Positions 11,486 to 23,652 of a stretch of DNA of 64,000 nucleotides are shown one piece after another; position 1 is the stretch's first letter; every line of letters begins with the position of its first letter. The stretch spans positions 57,747 through 121,746 of the forward strand of contig VDFB02262615.1 in the NCBI GenBank assembly GCA_007258455.2, written 5' to 3'. Under the pieces are notes generated by a model that was not told the origin of the DNA, searched no databases, and saw only the letters and a list, made by a program, of their open reading frames with translations. Source of the DNA: Sequoia sempervirens. Lineage: Eukaryota > Streptophyta > Pinopsida > Cupressales > Cupressaceae. The position numbers were made by a program, and so were the translations under genes.

Positions 11486-11770
11486 AGGTTCATTCTCTTA
11501 GGACCCCTTAAGCCATATCCTCTTAGGTCCCCTTAATGCATCCTCTTGCATCCCCTTAAGTCATTCTCTTAACTCCCCTTAAGCCATCCTCCTAGAACCC
11601 CTTAAATCATATCCTCTTAGGTACCCTTAATCCATCCTCTTGCATCCCCTTATGTCATTCTCTTAACTACCTTTAAGCCATCCTCTTAGGACCCCTTTAA
11701 GCCATATCCCCCTAGGTCCCCTTAAGTCATCCTAGATTGTGTACCCTTAAATCCATTTGTTGAGCATCCT
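11486..11770 (+). repeat. 23-bp CTTAAG-rich minisatellite with four-unit higher-order pattern
   Basis: Units of about 23 bp such as TCTTGCATCCCCTTAAGTC repeat about twelve times. Four unit types (TCTTAGGACC-, TCTTAGGTCC-, TCTTGCATCC- and TCTTAACTCC-leading) recur in the same order, giving a higher-order period of about 93 bp. The array starts directly where the telomere-like block ends. Confidence 0.8.
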
Positions 11771-13604
11771 CTTAATTAATTTCCTAATTATATTTAATCA
11801 TTTGTATTTTAGGTCTCCCACAACTAGATGGCATTAGTGGCTAGTACTTGTACATTCAACAACTCATGACAATTAATATAATAGATAATTTTCCCTATGG
11901 TAGACATCACTTGAATTTGTAAGGAATTTTTAAGATCCATTTTTCTAACTTTTATTAAATTGTTCTTTGCTTGCATGAATTAGAGCTAAATGACTTATAA
12001 AACATATAGTTACTTTAATTACATTAATTATTTTTGCAGGTTCCCATCAAGTCGATGTACATCAAGTGGACAAGCTAATTGTATTTATATGCACGTATAT
12101 GTTTCATCATGTTATATTTGTATTAAACATCAATATGTTAAATATGTTTCTTCGATGTATGAACTTTAATGAACTTATAAATCACATTTTATATTGTTCC
12201 AATTTTATCTTATACAAATTGTGTTTGACTTTTGTTTAGTGATGAATATTTGCTCTAGAATTGGAAAATAGTTAAAATTAGGCCCTTACTTTATTATGAA
12301 TATGATAAACTATAAGGAATGTATTAAATTGTCACCTAACCATGTGATTTTATTGAATTTTGAAAATCAATCATTTTAAGACATCTAGAAACTTCATTAA
12401 ACAATGAAATCTAAACATATGTAATTTGATTCTAGACAATAATTCATAGTGCATACTTGAAAATGTAGATTATATATATGTGTGTGTGTGTGCATTTAAT
12501 CAACATAATGAACATAACATGTACGTGAACGCATTTAATCAACCATATTAAATTCAACATGAAATGCTAGATATATCTAGAGCTAGTTTGGAATTTAAAA
12601 CATGTACAAAAATGTATAACACATAAATAAACACAACTGATCATAATGTATAACATGTGAAATGTATGTCAAGTGGCACATATATAGTCTATAAAATAAA
12701 ACTATCTAACTGTCAGGATGATCAATCAAATCAAGTCTCCTCTTTGTTCCACATGGACTAGATGGAACTGTATCATGTTGTAGAAGAGTACAAGAAACTT
12801 TAAATTAGATAAATTTAAAGAATTTTTTATTTAATTTAACATAACTGAAAAAATCATGAAATTAAATTTTTAAATCTAAACAACTAAAAGTATGCATAAA
12901 TTACTGTATGATCATCTGAATATACTGGCACAGTTTGTTCAATGGGTGGTATAACTATCGATTGAGGACCAAATGATTGAGACGATAATTCCTGGATATT
13001 CAAATAAAGCAAACAATCTAGGTTAAAAAATATTAGGTATGTGATTAATCTAATAATTTATGTGATTAAGCTAGTAAAATTAATATACTAATCAATAAGT
13101 AGACATAAAAAATGTAAACCATATGAATACCATATTTACATGGAGGAACCCTTACATAAAAATCTTCGTGCCAACTAAAGAGACCCAAGCTTGTATTGAT
13201 CTCAATAACAAGTAGGCCCACTAATAAAATCATGTATCCTTTTGAAAACAACTAGCATAGTATAAGTACCTCAAAATAACATTGTAATCATAGACCATCA
13301 CATGCCTCTAATATGTACAAAATTAAAAAAATAGAAACTATTGATCGACATTATTCAAAACAATTAGTCAAAACCATAAGCCATGTCAAAAATATAATGC
13401 CTCATAGTCACATGGTCAAGAAACTTGAAATGATAACTCATCTTGCACCTCTTACACATCTTACAACTCTCTTACGTGTCATAAATTTTATAATATTGAT
13501 CAAACGAAAAAAGTAGTTATTCTTTAATAGTTGAATACATAGTAAATAGAAACTAGAAGAGAGTAGGTGTATGCATAAATGGGATGAAGATTCAAATGGT
13601 GTTG
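11771..13604. other. AT-rich stretch without a supported gene
   Basis: Very AT-rich, with a short (TG)n microsatellite near 12,479-12,492 and scattered short open frames. A minus-strand frame at 13,066-13,251 (containing WHEDFYVRVPPCKYG) looks faintly protein-like but matches nothing I recognise. I see no RNA gene or promoter that I can support. Confidence 0.5.
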
Positions 13605-14410
13605 ATGGGTTCTCTAAAACGTTGACGATCTAAAATGGTGATGCAATAAATTATCTTTCCATAGATAAAGGAAATAAGATAAGGTCCCAACCAATTAGGA
13701 CTAAATTTACCTTTAATAATTAGCATATTCATTTGTATTTCATGTTAATTTTCATAGAGAACAAAATCACTAGTTCTTGAAAGGAATAAGGGAGAACACA
13801 CTAATAATATAACAATTTAAGCCATTGTTGGTCTAGGTACAAAGATTTTGTAAGATATGTACATGATCATAAAGTTCCTTGATTTCATTGAGATAATGTT
13901 TACAATAAGTATTATCAAATTAGTTAGCACATCAAGTAAAACTCTTGAAGAGAAGATATTTTAAGGTCAAACTTGGCATAATAATCTAGCACTATAAGAA
14001 AAAAGTAAGGTGTAGTGAAAATGGGTTCTTGTACAGTAAGCCAAAAAATAATATAAAAGTTGGATATGGTAATATTTGTAAGACATTTAGATAATTTTTT
14101 CACAAGATTTAGTCAATGGTCTTGTTAGATGCTTTTACTTCACCATTGTATTGAGAAATAATATGGTTAAATGAAAAATGATGTTGAATATGGAATCTAT
14201 TAAGGGTCTTTTCCACATATTTATTTTTAAATGAAGAAATATTATCAGAGATGACAATGGAATGAATTCCAAAGTTTGAGATCATTTTTCCATTAGGAAT
14301 CAACAAATTACTTTAGTAGTGACAAGAAACAAGCAAATAAATTTAACCTATTTAGTGAAGTGATAAATAGAAATAATAATAAATATATTCCCTTCAATAC
14401 ATAGGTCTAT
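13605..14410 (-). pseudogene. Tat-like Ty3/gypsy integrase, 3' half of a split minus-strand pol
   Basis: On the minus strand 14,306-14,109 reads FGIHSIVISDN, then FKNKYVEKTLNRFHIQHHFS, then NGEVKASNKTI: the integrase core from the second catalytic Asp to the third catalytic region, with Val-Lys where the family has Ala-Glu. Further along, 13,712-13,610 reads GKFSPNWLGPYLISFIYG, the conserved end of Tat-type pol. Many stops. The piece ends at the LINE insertion at 14,411, and the upstream half of the same pol appears beyond the LINE at 21,640-21,873. Confidence 0.7.
14402..14410 (+). repeat. Target-site duplication, left copy (LINE)
   Basis: TAGGTCTAT occurs here immediately before the LINE and again at 21,630-21,638 just after its A-rich tail. 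A short direct repeat flanking an A-tailed element is the mark of target-primed reverse transcription (established). Confidence 0.7.
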
Positions 14411-15059
14411 GGAAGAAGGATGAGCCTATGAGCAGGAGTGACTGCACACATCCTGTGAGGCTGTATGCATGGTTGTTTTACTTTTTTTGCATGCATTCTA
14501 TTCTTTACAAATCAGTGACGGCTGGAGGTGCTTTGTGGGGGGGGGGAACGTTTGAGGACTACGGGGGGTTGGCTTTTTCTTTTGTTGTAGATCTCTTATC
14601 ATTGTCTGCGTGGGGTTTTGCTCAACAATGTCTATTGGGGGTAATGGATAGGGTAAATCCTTGCGATGCTTTGCATGCAAATACGATGGAGGGCCTTAAC
14701 GATGGTTCAAATGGTGAAGGTTCATTGGTGGAGAGGAGTTTTGCCAGGATCTGAAAAGTAAATGGATGTCTTGAACGAAGTCAAGATTGCCCGGTCTTGG
14801 TGATTCAACCAAAATCAGAAGCGGATGATGTTGAATACTGGTGCAAACATGCTCTTATTTGTAAATTTATGGGAATCTGACTATCTCTGTGGAATCCTGG
14901 GCTTGAAAGGTGTGGAATCTTGAAGGAGATGTGGAGATCAAGGTTGCAACAAATAGTTATTTTATAGTTGTGTTTTCTTGCATGACAGACAAGAATCAAG
15001 CCTTCGAAGGAGGGCCTTATTTTTTTAATCAAGTCGAGCTTTTTATGACACCCTGACAT

Positions 15060-16023
15060 GTGGGCTTTAATGCCAGTGAGGAGCTACCCATGTGGGTACC
15101 TATTTGGGTTCGCCTCCCATGTCTTCTGTTGGAGTGCTAGCGGAGTGATATTCTACAAATGATTACTCTCCTTCTTGGCAAGCCAGTTGGTCCAGCTCAA
15201 CAAACCTTGGACCAAAAGGTAATTACTTATGCTCGTATGTTTTGAAATTGATTTAAATAATCCTTTGTTGGATTCAGTGGCTATGTCTATTGGTTCAGTT
15301 TCTTGGATTCAACAATTAGATTATGAAACCCTTCCCTTTAGATGTTGGTTGTGTCATGAGTATGGGAATCAATAGAGGAAATTCCTTTGGTTTAATCAAG
15401 CAACAAATTATAACTCCACCCTGACTCCTAAGAATGATAAAGGAAAAGCCCCTATGGCTGACAGGGCAACAAACAAAGAAGGTTTCACTCCAATTAGGCC
15501 TCGTAATAAAGGGTGTGGTCAGAAGAGATATTTGAAGGATAGACAAGATGAGGGGACTTTCAGTCGATTTGAGGCTTTGGAGGACTTGGTCCTAAAGGAG
15601 GGGTGTCTTGTGGTGCCTCTTTTACATGGGGAGTCATTGAGAGCAGCTTTATCTGGTGACAATGGGAAAGATTCTCAGATTTTACCGTTGGCGAAAGTTT
15701 AGGTGGACCAGATGGTTCTAGATGCAGCTTCTCATATTCCAGTTGGTATAGATTAGAGTGGAAAAGTGGCTTTGGTTGGGGTTGGGGATTCAAAATATCA
15801 GGTCTCTTCTCAACCAAAGGAGGCTTGTGACTCTGAAAAAATTAGTGGGGTTGTGAATGCCCTAGGATTGCACCAAAAGCTCTTGAAGAAGAGGTCTCAA
15901 GAGAAATCTTCCAAGGTGGGCTACAAGAAGGATTTGGAGAAAGTCAAGCTTCTGGGTGAGAATTTGGTTAATTCAAGGTTAGTGAAAACCATTGACTCCC
16001 ACTTCTCCTCATCTCAGAAATGA
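15060..16023 (+). pseudogene. LINE ORF1 (RNA-binding, DUF4283-like plus zinc knuckle)
   Basis: A broken DUF4283-like segment (15,070-15,340) leads to a CCHC-type knuckle beginning RCWLCHEYGNQ at 15,340. A basic linker follows, then two longer open stretches in the same frame (15,454-15,702 and 15,766-16,023). In-frame stops lie at 15,373, 15,700 and near 15,755. The frame ends in TGA at 16,021-16,023, overlapping the ORF2 ATG at 16,020-16,022 as ATGA. ORF1 of plant L1 elements binds the element RNA (family knowledge). The N-terminal part, back to about 14,420, is too frameshifted to delimit. Confidence 0.7.
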
Positions 16024-19000
16024 TTGTTATCTCATGGAATGTGAGGGGTATGAATATCATCCCTAGACAAAAGGCTATTCGTGAGATGATTGGGATTCAT
16101 TGTCTTGATTTGATTTTTCTTTAGAAAACTAAGTTATCAGTGAATGGTATGATTAATAGGGCTTCAAGCATTTGGCCCCGTGGCTTGTGTCAGTGTTGGG
16201 TATTTTGACAATTCTGGGGGGTTGGCCTTTCTTAGGGACCCCAAGAAAATTATTCCTCTCTGGTGGTGTTCAAGTCGCTCATCAATGTCAATGGTTGCTG
16301 CCTGTTTGGAGTTGGGTGAGACTTATCTTTTCACCAATTTTTATTCTCCTATTGACCTGTCTGGTAAAGCTCAGTTGTGGACTCATGTCAATTATATCAG
16401 AACTCTTACTCTTTTACTCCCATGGACTGTGGCTAGGGATTTTAATGTTGTTTCTTTTCTTAAGGAGAAATGAGGTGGGATTGCTAGGTTGGACCAATCG
16501 GCTTGTATCCTCTGGGAGAATATTGAATCTCTGAACTTGGTTGATATTAAGCCCAACAATGGTCTCTTTAGGTGGAATAATAGATGTGGGGAGAAAGCTA
16601 TTTTTGAGAGGTTGGATCATTTCTTGGTGTCCTACTTCTAGGTTGGGGTAAAATTATCTACTTGCTTAGAAATTTTGGATTGGAGAGGGTCTGATCATTG
16701 GCCAATTAAGTTCCTAGCTTCTCCTTCCAGAGTTCCTAAGAACTCATCTTTCAAGTTTTAGCTCATGTGGTTACAAGACTCTTCTCTTCACAATCTTATT
16801 GTTGCATGGTGGCGATAGGGAAAGCTTGCTCACAATAGGGATATGTATTCTTTTGCCAAAAGATTGCAGTTTGTTAAGTTCAAGCTTAAGCATTGGAATA
16901 GGTAGTGCTTTGGCAACCTTCATAGAAATAAAATGTCGGCTCAAGCTAGTCTTGCTGCCATCACCTATAGGATTCGTGACCAAGGAATTTTTGAGGATCT
17001 GCTTAGGGAAGAATCAGTTGCAGTGAAGGAGCTTGAGGAATGAGAATTGCATGAGGAGATCTTCTGGAAGCAAAAGTCTTGTGTGGAATGGCTTCAGGAA
17101 GGGGATCAAAATACAACTTTTTTCACAATTCTGTCAAAGCTCATAGGATGGGGGATCTTATACCCTCTCTAGTGTCACATGAGGGGGTTCATCTTTCTTC
17201 CATGGCTGAGATTTCCAGGGAGGTTATTCAGTTCTTTTCTATCCTGTTCTCTGAGGATTCTCTTCCTGATGATTGTGAGGAGAATTATATTCTTTATTGC
17301 TGTATACCTTGGAATTTATCCTATTCTAGTGCATAAAATAACTCAAAATGCGAATGATAAAAGACCAAGGACACCTAAAGATTAGCCAAAAGAGAGTGAC
17401 AAAACAAGAAGGAAAATAGATAACACAAGACACAAACAGTTTTACCTTCCTTGCTGTTGATGTCTCTTTGATTGGCCCTTGCTTGGAATGATATGTGTGC
17501 TCCTTGATGGCTCTTGGTGTGGCTAAAATGGAGGATTTTACTATGTGCTTGGATATAAATGCAAGTGAATGTAATTGAAGGCTAGATGAGTGCACAAAAT
17601 GGCAGCATGTAGTTATGAAAATCCCAAGTTAAAAATGCCCTTGAGGAGGGGGTATTGAATTTGAATTCTCTAGAGAATTCAATGGTCAAGATTGATCCAA
17701 CAAGGTCAAGATGAAGGGCTATGGTGGGTTGAGAACCCACAAGCCCTCACATCTTGACATGTGGAGGGTGAAGTGGCCAATGGGATATGAGATGGAGGTG
17801 AGTTGTAAAAAATGTACATGAGGTGGAGGAAGGACAAGTACCTTCCAAGCACCTTGGGGAGTGAGAGGAATCTTGGGTGAATAAAAGTGAATTAAAAATT
17901 CACAATGATTGGAAGAATTTGGTGGATAAGACAATGTTCCCAAAAGGTGAGAGTTTGTCACATGTGACTTGATGTGACAAGTTAAAGCTTCTAGAAGATG
18001 CATGGGAAAAGGGGATTCTAGGAGGAATAAAAGTGAATTAAAAATTCACATGGGGAAGAGAGGAGCCTAGGGTGAATAAAAAGGAATTAAAAATTCCTTG
18101 GGGGATGGGGAGAGTTGACCAAGGTACTAATTAGGTTTGACTAATCAGTAATTAGAGGATAATTAAGGGTTGATTAGGATTAAAAGCCAACTTGCAAAAG
18201 TTGGAGGATGTGACACATCCTAATCAAGGATTAGGCATGTGCACATCCTTAATGAAGAGATTGGGAGATGGATTAGGATGAAAATGACATGTGAGGAATT
18301 AAATAAATGTAATATTTATTTAATTCATTTGAGGAAAAGAGGATTAAGGAGGGTAAGGTATTTAATTACTAATTAAATACCTTAGGGATTTGGCAGAATT
18401 AAAGATATTAATTAAATAATAGTAATATTACTTAATTAACTCAGATAAGAGGATGTTTAGATGAAAAGTGATAAATTTGGATAAATTAATTGTCCAAATT
18501 TGGATGTCTACAATTTCATCCCCTCTTTGGCTTCTTATGAGATTAATGTGGCTCTCATGCGTCCTATTATATTGTCAGAATTGGAAGAGGTTGTGTTCCA
18601 AGTGAAAAAAGGAAAGGCTCCAGGTCTGGATGGCTTCCCCTTTAAGTTTTCTAGGAGTTTTGGGAAATCATTAAAATGGATCTCCTTGAGGTGGCTCAAG
18701 AGTCGCAGTGTAATAAGCAGATGCTTCAAGCTATGAATTATACTTTCCTAGCTCTTATTCCTAAAAGGGAGGGAGCTAATTGTTTGGATCAATTTAGACC
18801 CATTTCTCTCTGCAGTGTTGTTTATAAAATTATCACTAAATTGATTGCAGAAAGATTGAAGCCTTGGATCAACTCTTTGATTTATGCTAAACAAGGGGGA
18901 TTTGTTGCTGGTAGGAAAATATTGGATGGTATCATGATTTCCTCAGAGGCCATTCATTCTATGGATAATTCGAAGGAGAAATCTATGTTCATCAAGCTTG

Positions 19001-21518
19001 ATATGGATAAGGATTTTGATAGGTTCAGATGGTATTTCTTACAAAAGGTTACTAGCTTTTGGTTTGGATAGGGAGTGGATTCCTTGGGTCATGAGTTGTG
19101 TCACTTCTTCTTCCTTTTCTATCCTCATTAATGGGGAGCCTTCAAAGCTGTTTGGTGCTTCTAGGGGTCTTTGGCAAGGTGATCCTCTTTCTCCATATCT
19201 GTTTATTATCATGGAAGAGGGGCTGGGAAGATTTATTCAGTCTCGTGTTGACCAGGGTTTGATTCAAGGTTGGAGTTGGGGTGGTAGGGTTCATCCTTAT
19301 TCTCACTTGCAGTTCGTGGATGATACAACTTTGATGGGTATGGCCAAAATTCAAGAGGCCATGAATTTAAGGAAAACCTTGGATATTTATTTAGGTTTTT
19401 CGGGACAAAAGATTAACGAGGAAAAGTCCTTAATTTTCTTCTTTAATACTCCCCAACTTATTCAGAACTGGATTGCTCGGATTCTCAGGTTTCATATTGG
19501 ATCTCTTCCCTTCTCCTACTTGGGGATTCCCATCTCAGTGGGTCCCCAGCTTAAGGATCTTTGGCAGGATGTGCTTGAAAAGTTTTGAAGGTGGGTGTCA
19601 TTGGACTTGTAGGTGGCTCTCGACAGCTAGCTAGCTAATTCTCCTAAAGTCTATGGTGCAAGCTCTTCCTATTTATAGATGTTTTGTTCAGGTTGCCCCT
19701 TCATGCTTTGTTAAGGAATTTGATTCTTTAGCTTGCCAGTTCTTGTGGGCTAGTATCTTATCTTCTTCTAAATGGAGCGTAGTCAAATAGGATTATGTTT
19801 GTAGGCCTAAATAGGAGGGGGATCTTGGTCTCAATTTTACTAGATTATTGGGACAAGTCTTAGCTGCTAAGCTTTACTGGCATTGGTGTATTAGCCAGGA
19901 TTAGGATTGGGCTTGCATCCTCACTGCTAAGTATCTTCTGGGGGTGGGTGTTGAGGATGTGCATAGGAGTTTCCTTCTTGGGAAGGGTTTGATGATCTGG
20001 GAAACTCTCAAAAGAGGAGCAAAGCTCATTAAGTAGGGTCTCTTTTGGATTTGCACTAGTGGTTCAAAATCTCTGTTTTGGCATGATTCCTAGGATGGAC
20101 ACCCGCCCATTCTGATTAGGTATCCACATTTGACACCTCTTTGCAACATTTTTTTGGAGGTTGGTTGGAGAAAAGTGAAAGACTTCAAACATGTGCAGGC
20201 TCTGGGTTAGTTCGAGGTGGTGCGTTGGAAAACCCTGTAGGAATGGCCTCTAGGGGGTTCTGAGGAGGCTCGTCTGGAGCTTTGTAGGATTCTAGATGAC
20301 AAATTTTGTAGTTCCCTGTCTGGGAGGGATATTCTTGCTTGGGGTCCTTCTCCAAAGGGTAAATTTATTGTGGCTTCTGGCTACCTAGAGCTGGACAGAT
20401 AGGTGTTTGGGAATATGGAAGTGCCTTGGTGGAAGCAAGTTTGGAGTAAATTTTCTTGGCCCAAACTGAAATTTCTTCTTATGGCTCGTTGTGCAGAATA
20501 GATGCCTTACTTGGGATAGTTTACAAAAGTGAGGTTGTCATGGTCCCTCTCTTTGTGTTCTTTGTAATAATAGTGAAGAAAATTCCTCTCACATCCTTTT
20601 CTTATGCCCTTTTTCTTTGAAAATTTGGCACTTCTGGTGGGGAGTTTGGAAGAATGTTTATGTTCATGCCACTTCTTTGGTGGAGTTTTGGAATAGCATG
20701 GGTAGACCTCCTACTCAAACATCTTTTCTTAAGTTTGCTTGGGCCTTGGTCCTTTCCTTATTATTCGGCAGCTATGGCTAGAGAGAAATAGGAGAATTTT
20801 TTAGGGTGTGCAAATGGTGGTGACACAGTTGTGGCATAAGATTCTCTATAGGATTCAAGAAACTATCTCTATGAAATGTGACTTTTTTGAGACTTTGGTG
20901 CCTGGAGAGGAGGCTATTGTGGGAAATTTGAATCTGTTTGTTGGTAATACTAGCTCCCAGGGTAGTAGGAAACATCAGCATTCTAAGCAGAAAATCTAGT
21001 GAGATGGCAAGTGGAACCCTCCTCCTCTTGGTTTTCTTAAGGTGAATATTGATGAATCTTCTTGGGGGAACCCGGATCATGCTGGGTTTGGTGGCATTGG
21101 GCGCAATAGTGCAGGGGAGAGTGTGTTTATTTTCATTGTTCATAAGGGGTAGCAGACTAACAATCTCATGGAGGCCTTAGCTATTCTCCATGTTGTGGAG
21201 AGAGGGTATTCCCTCGGCTGGAGGAGGATTATTTATGAGTCTGAGTCATAGATTGTTGTGGATATGTTGAATGATAAGAGGTTGGATGGAGCTAGTTAGC
21301 AACCAGCTCTAGTGATTCGGCAAATTTTGCAGATGTGCAACTCCTTGGAGCATATCACCTTCTGCCATATGCCTAAGGAGTGGAACAAAGTGGCAGATTG
21401 CTTGGAAAAATGGGCTTCTGATCAGGAGAGCAGGTGGGAGGTGGAGGATATGTGTCTTCTACCACCTGAGTATGTGAAGAATTTGGAACAGGTTATTCTG
21501 GAGGACAGGAATATGTAG
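16020..21518 (+). pseudogene. LINE ORF2: endonuclease, reverse transcriptase, zf-RVT, RNase H
   Basis: The ATG at 16,020 opens MIVISWNVRGMN, the start of the endonuclease/exonuclease/phosphatase fold (target nicking). RT begins near 18,580 with KGKAPGLDGFP, continues LIPKREGANCLDQFRPISLC, and has the catalytic FVDDT near 19,315, preceded by LWQGDPLSPYLFI. A zf-RVT zinc region (SLCVLCNNSEENSSHILFLC) lies at 20,550-20,610. A type I RNase H (KVNIDESSWGN, GFGGIGRNSAG, WNKVADCLEKWA) spans 21,040-21,420 and ends at 21,518. Many stops and a frame change near 19,050 inactivate it. A solo LTR interrupts it just before RT. Confidence 0.9.
17330..18512 (-). repeat. Solo LTR of a Tat-like gypsy element inside the LINE
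   Basis: The LINE reading frame breaks at 17,330 and resumes at 18,513 (FIPSLASYEINVALM). Read on the minus strand, the intervening 1,183 bp begins TGTAGACATCCAAATTTGG and ends TTATTTTATGCA, so it has TG...CA ends. Its opening resembles the LTR at 42,006 (TGTATACACTCAAATTTGG), suggesting a related family. It contains repeated AAAAGTGAATTAAAAATTCA blocks and no coding sequence. I see no matching 5-bp target duplication, so the exact ends may be off by a few bases. Confidence 0.7.
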
Positions 21519-21639
21519 TTTTTTCTTTTGGGGTTCCTTCAGGGAGCCTGTGCTTTCTTTTGGCTGGTTTTGTACTTGTCCTTGATTTTCTAATAAAAAT
21601 TTTACCCCTCTTTTATTAAAAAAAATATGTAGGTCTATA

Positions 21640-21873
21640 AAATTTAACTAATTAGGTTGAGGCTCCAAATTTTCAAAAAGAAAATATTTTTAAAGAGAGA
21701 GTTGCAACACATAATCCTACTCTAAGGGATTCATACTCTTCAATATTCTTGGTATAAGGTAAGTTAAGATGAAAATAAAGAGGATAGTAGGTTTTCCCAA
21801 TCATGGAATTAGTATTACACCAACTATTGAGTTTTTCTAACATTGAGAACCAATGAAATATATAATTTCCCAT
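21640..21873 (-). pseudogene. Tat-like gypsy RNase H fragment, upstream half of split minus-strand pol
   Basis: The minus-strand frame reads YFHLNLPYTKNIEEYESL and then RVGLCVATLSLKI, matching the NNxAEYEALIxGLxxA block of the second (archaeal-like) RNase H of Tat elements (family knowledge). Together with 13,605-14,410 it suggests one minus-strand pol that the LINE split. The upstream RT of this element is not visible to the right, where a plus-strand gypsy fragment begins instead. Confidence 0.5.
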
Positions 21874-22129
21874 GGATGATCAAAATATATTGTGAGAATA
21901 CGCTCATGGAAAGGCATCAAGAGTAATTAAAAAAAAAAAGAGGAGAAAGAGCATAGACTAAGTGGTCAAAAAATATTCTCCTTTTATATATATTTTGGTC
22001 CAAATTAAATCTAGTGCAAACTCCATATGTAGTATCACCCACTTAGCATGACATTTGGATAAGGGCATTTTAGACTTAATCTATTTAAGGGGATAAAATT
22101 TCACGATATTATGGTTCTCAACATGAAGT

Positions 22130-23260
22130 AAATAGTGATAAATCTTTCAGATATTAAAAATAAAAGTGAATGTTATTTTTTAAGCATAGTGTAATAGTCA
22201 TGTAGAAGTAAACCTACCTTGGTCAAAGAAGTTAAAAAATTTAGACCTTATTTGATAGTTGCCAAAATTCTTGCTTATGTGCCACATATTGCTATGAGAG
22301 ATATCTTGATTCAGTGGAATGACCCGTAAGAAATGTAGATAGATTATAATATATAGTAATTCAATTAAAAAATCAAATAACCAAGCTAGTTGAATAATAT
22401 GCAAGTTGAGGAATTCATCCTGGTATAAATACATATTGTAATATCAATTAAACTACCCTAGTTAATTGATAGAGAGTGAGAAGATAACCTTAAAATTTCA
22501 TGCAAAAAAATGCCTTTGCTAGTAAAGATTTGTTTTAACGAAGTAGGGATGATTTTTTTTAAAAGTGCCTTGATGAAGATGAAGCTACCAAGGTATTGTA
22601 GGAAATACATAGTCGATTTTTTGGTGGCTAGAGTATGGCTAAATTGACAATGCATAGAATCCTTTGAGCAGGGTATTTTTTGTCATCTTTGTTCACTAAT
22701 CCTAATAAGGTGATCAAAAGGTGTGATTCTTGCCAAGGGTGCTTGGGGAAATTGAAAGGATCTAGAGCCTTAATTTTTAGACCTTTTCTAGTAAAATATT
22801 CATTCCAATAATAGGGCATTGACTTCATTGGGGAAATCACAAAGAAATCTACTAGTGGATTCAAGTGGATTCCAACAACCATAGATTATTTCATAAAGTG
22901 GATAAAATAAATTCCCACAATAATTGAAATGAATGAGATTATAGTTGACTTTATGCTCAACCATATCATTATAAGGTTTGGAATCCTAAACAAAACCATA
23001 AAGAATAATGTCATTTTTCTTAGGTCTATATAATTCAATTATCTCTATTATTAATATGGAATTAACATATCTCACTCTTCACCGTATCAACCATAAGTAA
23101 ATGGGAAAGAAAATCCAACAATAATATTTTGATGAAGATCATTCAAAGGATGCTTGGAAAAAATAAAAAGGCTTAGGATTCTAAATTAAGTTAGCTATTT
23201 TGGTAGATCAAGTAGCACTAAAGAAATGAATATAAAAATATCCTTCTATTTTAATCCTTG
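22130..23260 (+). pseudogene. Gypsy RNase H tail and integrase remnant, plus strand
   Basis: The plus strand reads PYLIVAKILAYVPHIAMRDIL near 22,240-22,310, like the end of a Tat RNase H. Then come HRILRAGYFWSSLF, IKRCDSCQG (zinc finger Cys pair), WGIDFIGEITKKS with the first catalytic Asp region, DYFIKWIK, and LNHIIIRFGI up to 22,990. A degraded C-terminal part containing LGKNKKA follows near 23,150. Many stops and frameshifts. It is a second gypsy fragment, opposite in orientation to the neighbouring minus-strand piece. Confidence 0.6.
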
Positions 23261-23652
23261 TCATGTCCCACTAGAACATTCATCCCTGAATAAGAGCCTT
23301 GTTTAAAAATGTTCTAATTTTTTTTATTTATTACTTTGATATTCTTAATTATATTCCCTATTGTTGAGATATTGTGTTGTACACCATTGCATAAAATTTA
23401 ATATTATAGTGTTCTAATTAAATAATTATTTAGTGTGATGCGCCTAGGTGGTGTGATTAATCATACTAAGTAATTATTTGGGGACCACTTTATGTTGTAT
23501 TGCAACATTCCGTTATTATTTAATGTGCGAGAGACATGGGATAATAATTTAATATTGGGGAAATATTTAATAAAGTGAAAACTCAGTACCCAATATTAAA
23601 TAAGGGATTAATGGTTTTTTATTCACATGGTTTTATCTTACCACTTGGTTGT
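23261..23652. other. AT-rich, LTR-like stretch without a gene
   Basis: AT-rich sequence with imperfect palindromes, such as the segment near 23,425-23,480 centred on GCGCCTAGGTGG. It could be LTR remnant of the preceding gypsy fragment, but I found no pair for it. No coding sequence. Confidence 0.35.

Larger units (their letters stand above)
14411..21629 (+). mobile_element. Near full-length L1-type LINE inserted in a gypsy element
   Basis: It carries ORF1 with a CCHC knuckle, and ORF2 with endonuclease, RT, zf-RVT and RNase H. It ends in TTTTATTAAAAAAAAT and is bounded by a 9-bp target duplication (14,402-14,410 and 21,630-21,638). Without the 1.18-kb LTR inserted at 17,330-18,512, its length is about 6.0 kb, normal for plant L1 elements. 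Both ORFs contain stops and frameshifts, so it is inactive. Orientation is opposite to the gypsy pol it interrupts. Confidence 0.9.

Noticed and set aside
11486..11770. CRISPR-like array of short repeats
   Set aside because: Units are contiguous 23-bp variants without distinct spacers, in a plant nuclear context; it is a minisatellite.
22628..22882. Minus-strand 84-codon ORF as a gene
   Set aside because: It is the shadow of the plus-strand integrase remnant, which shows ordered motifs.
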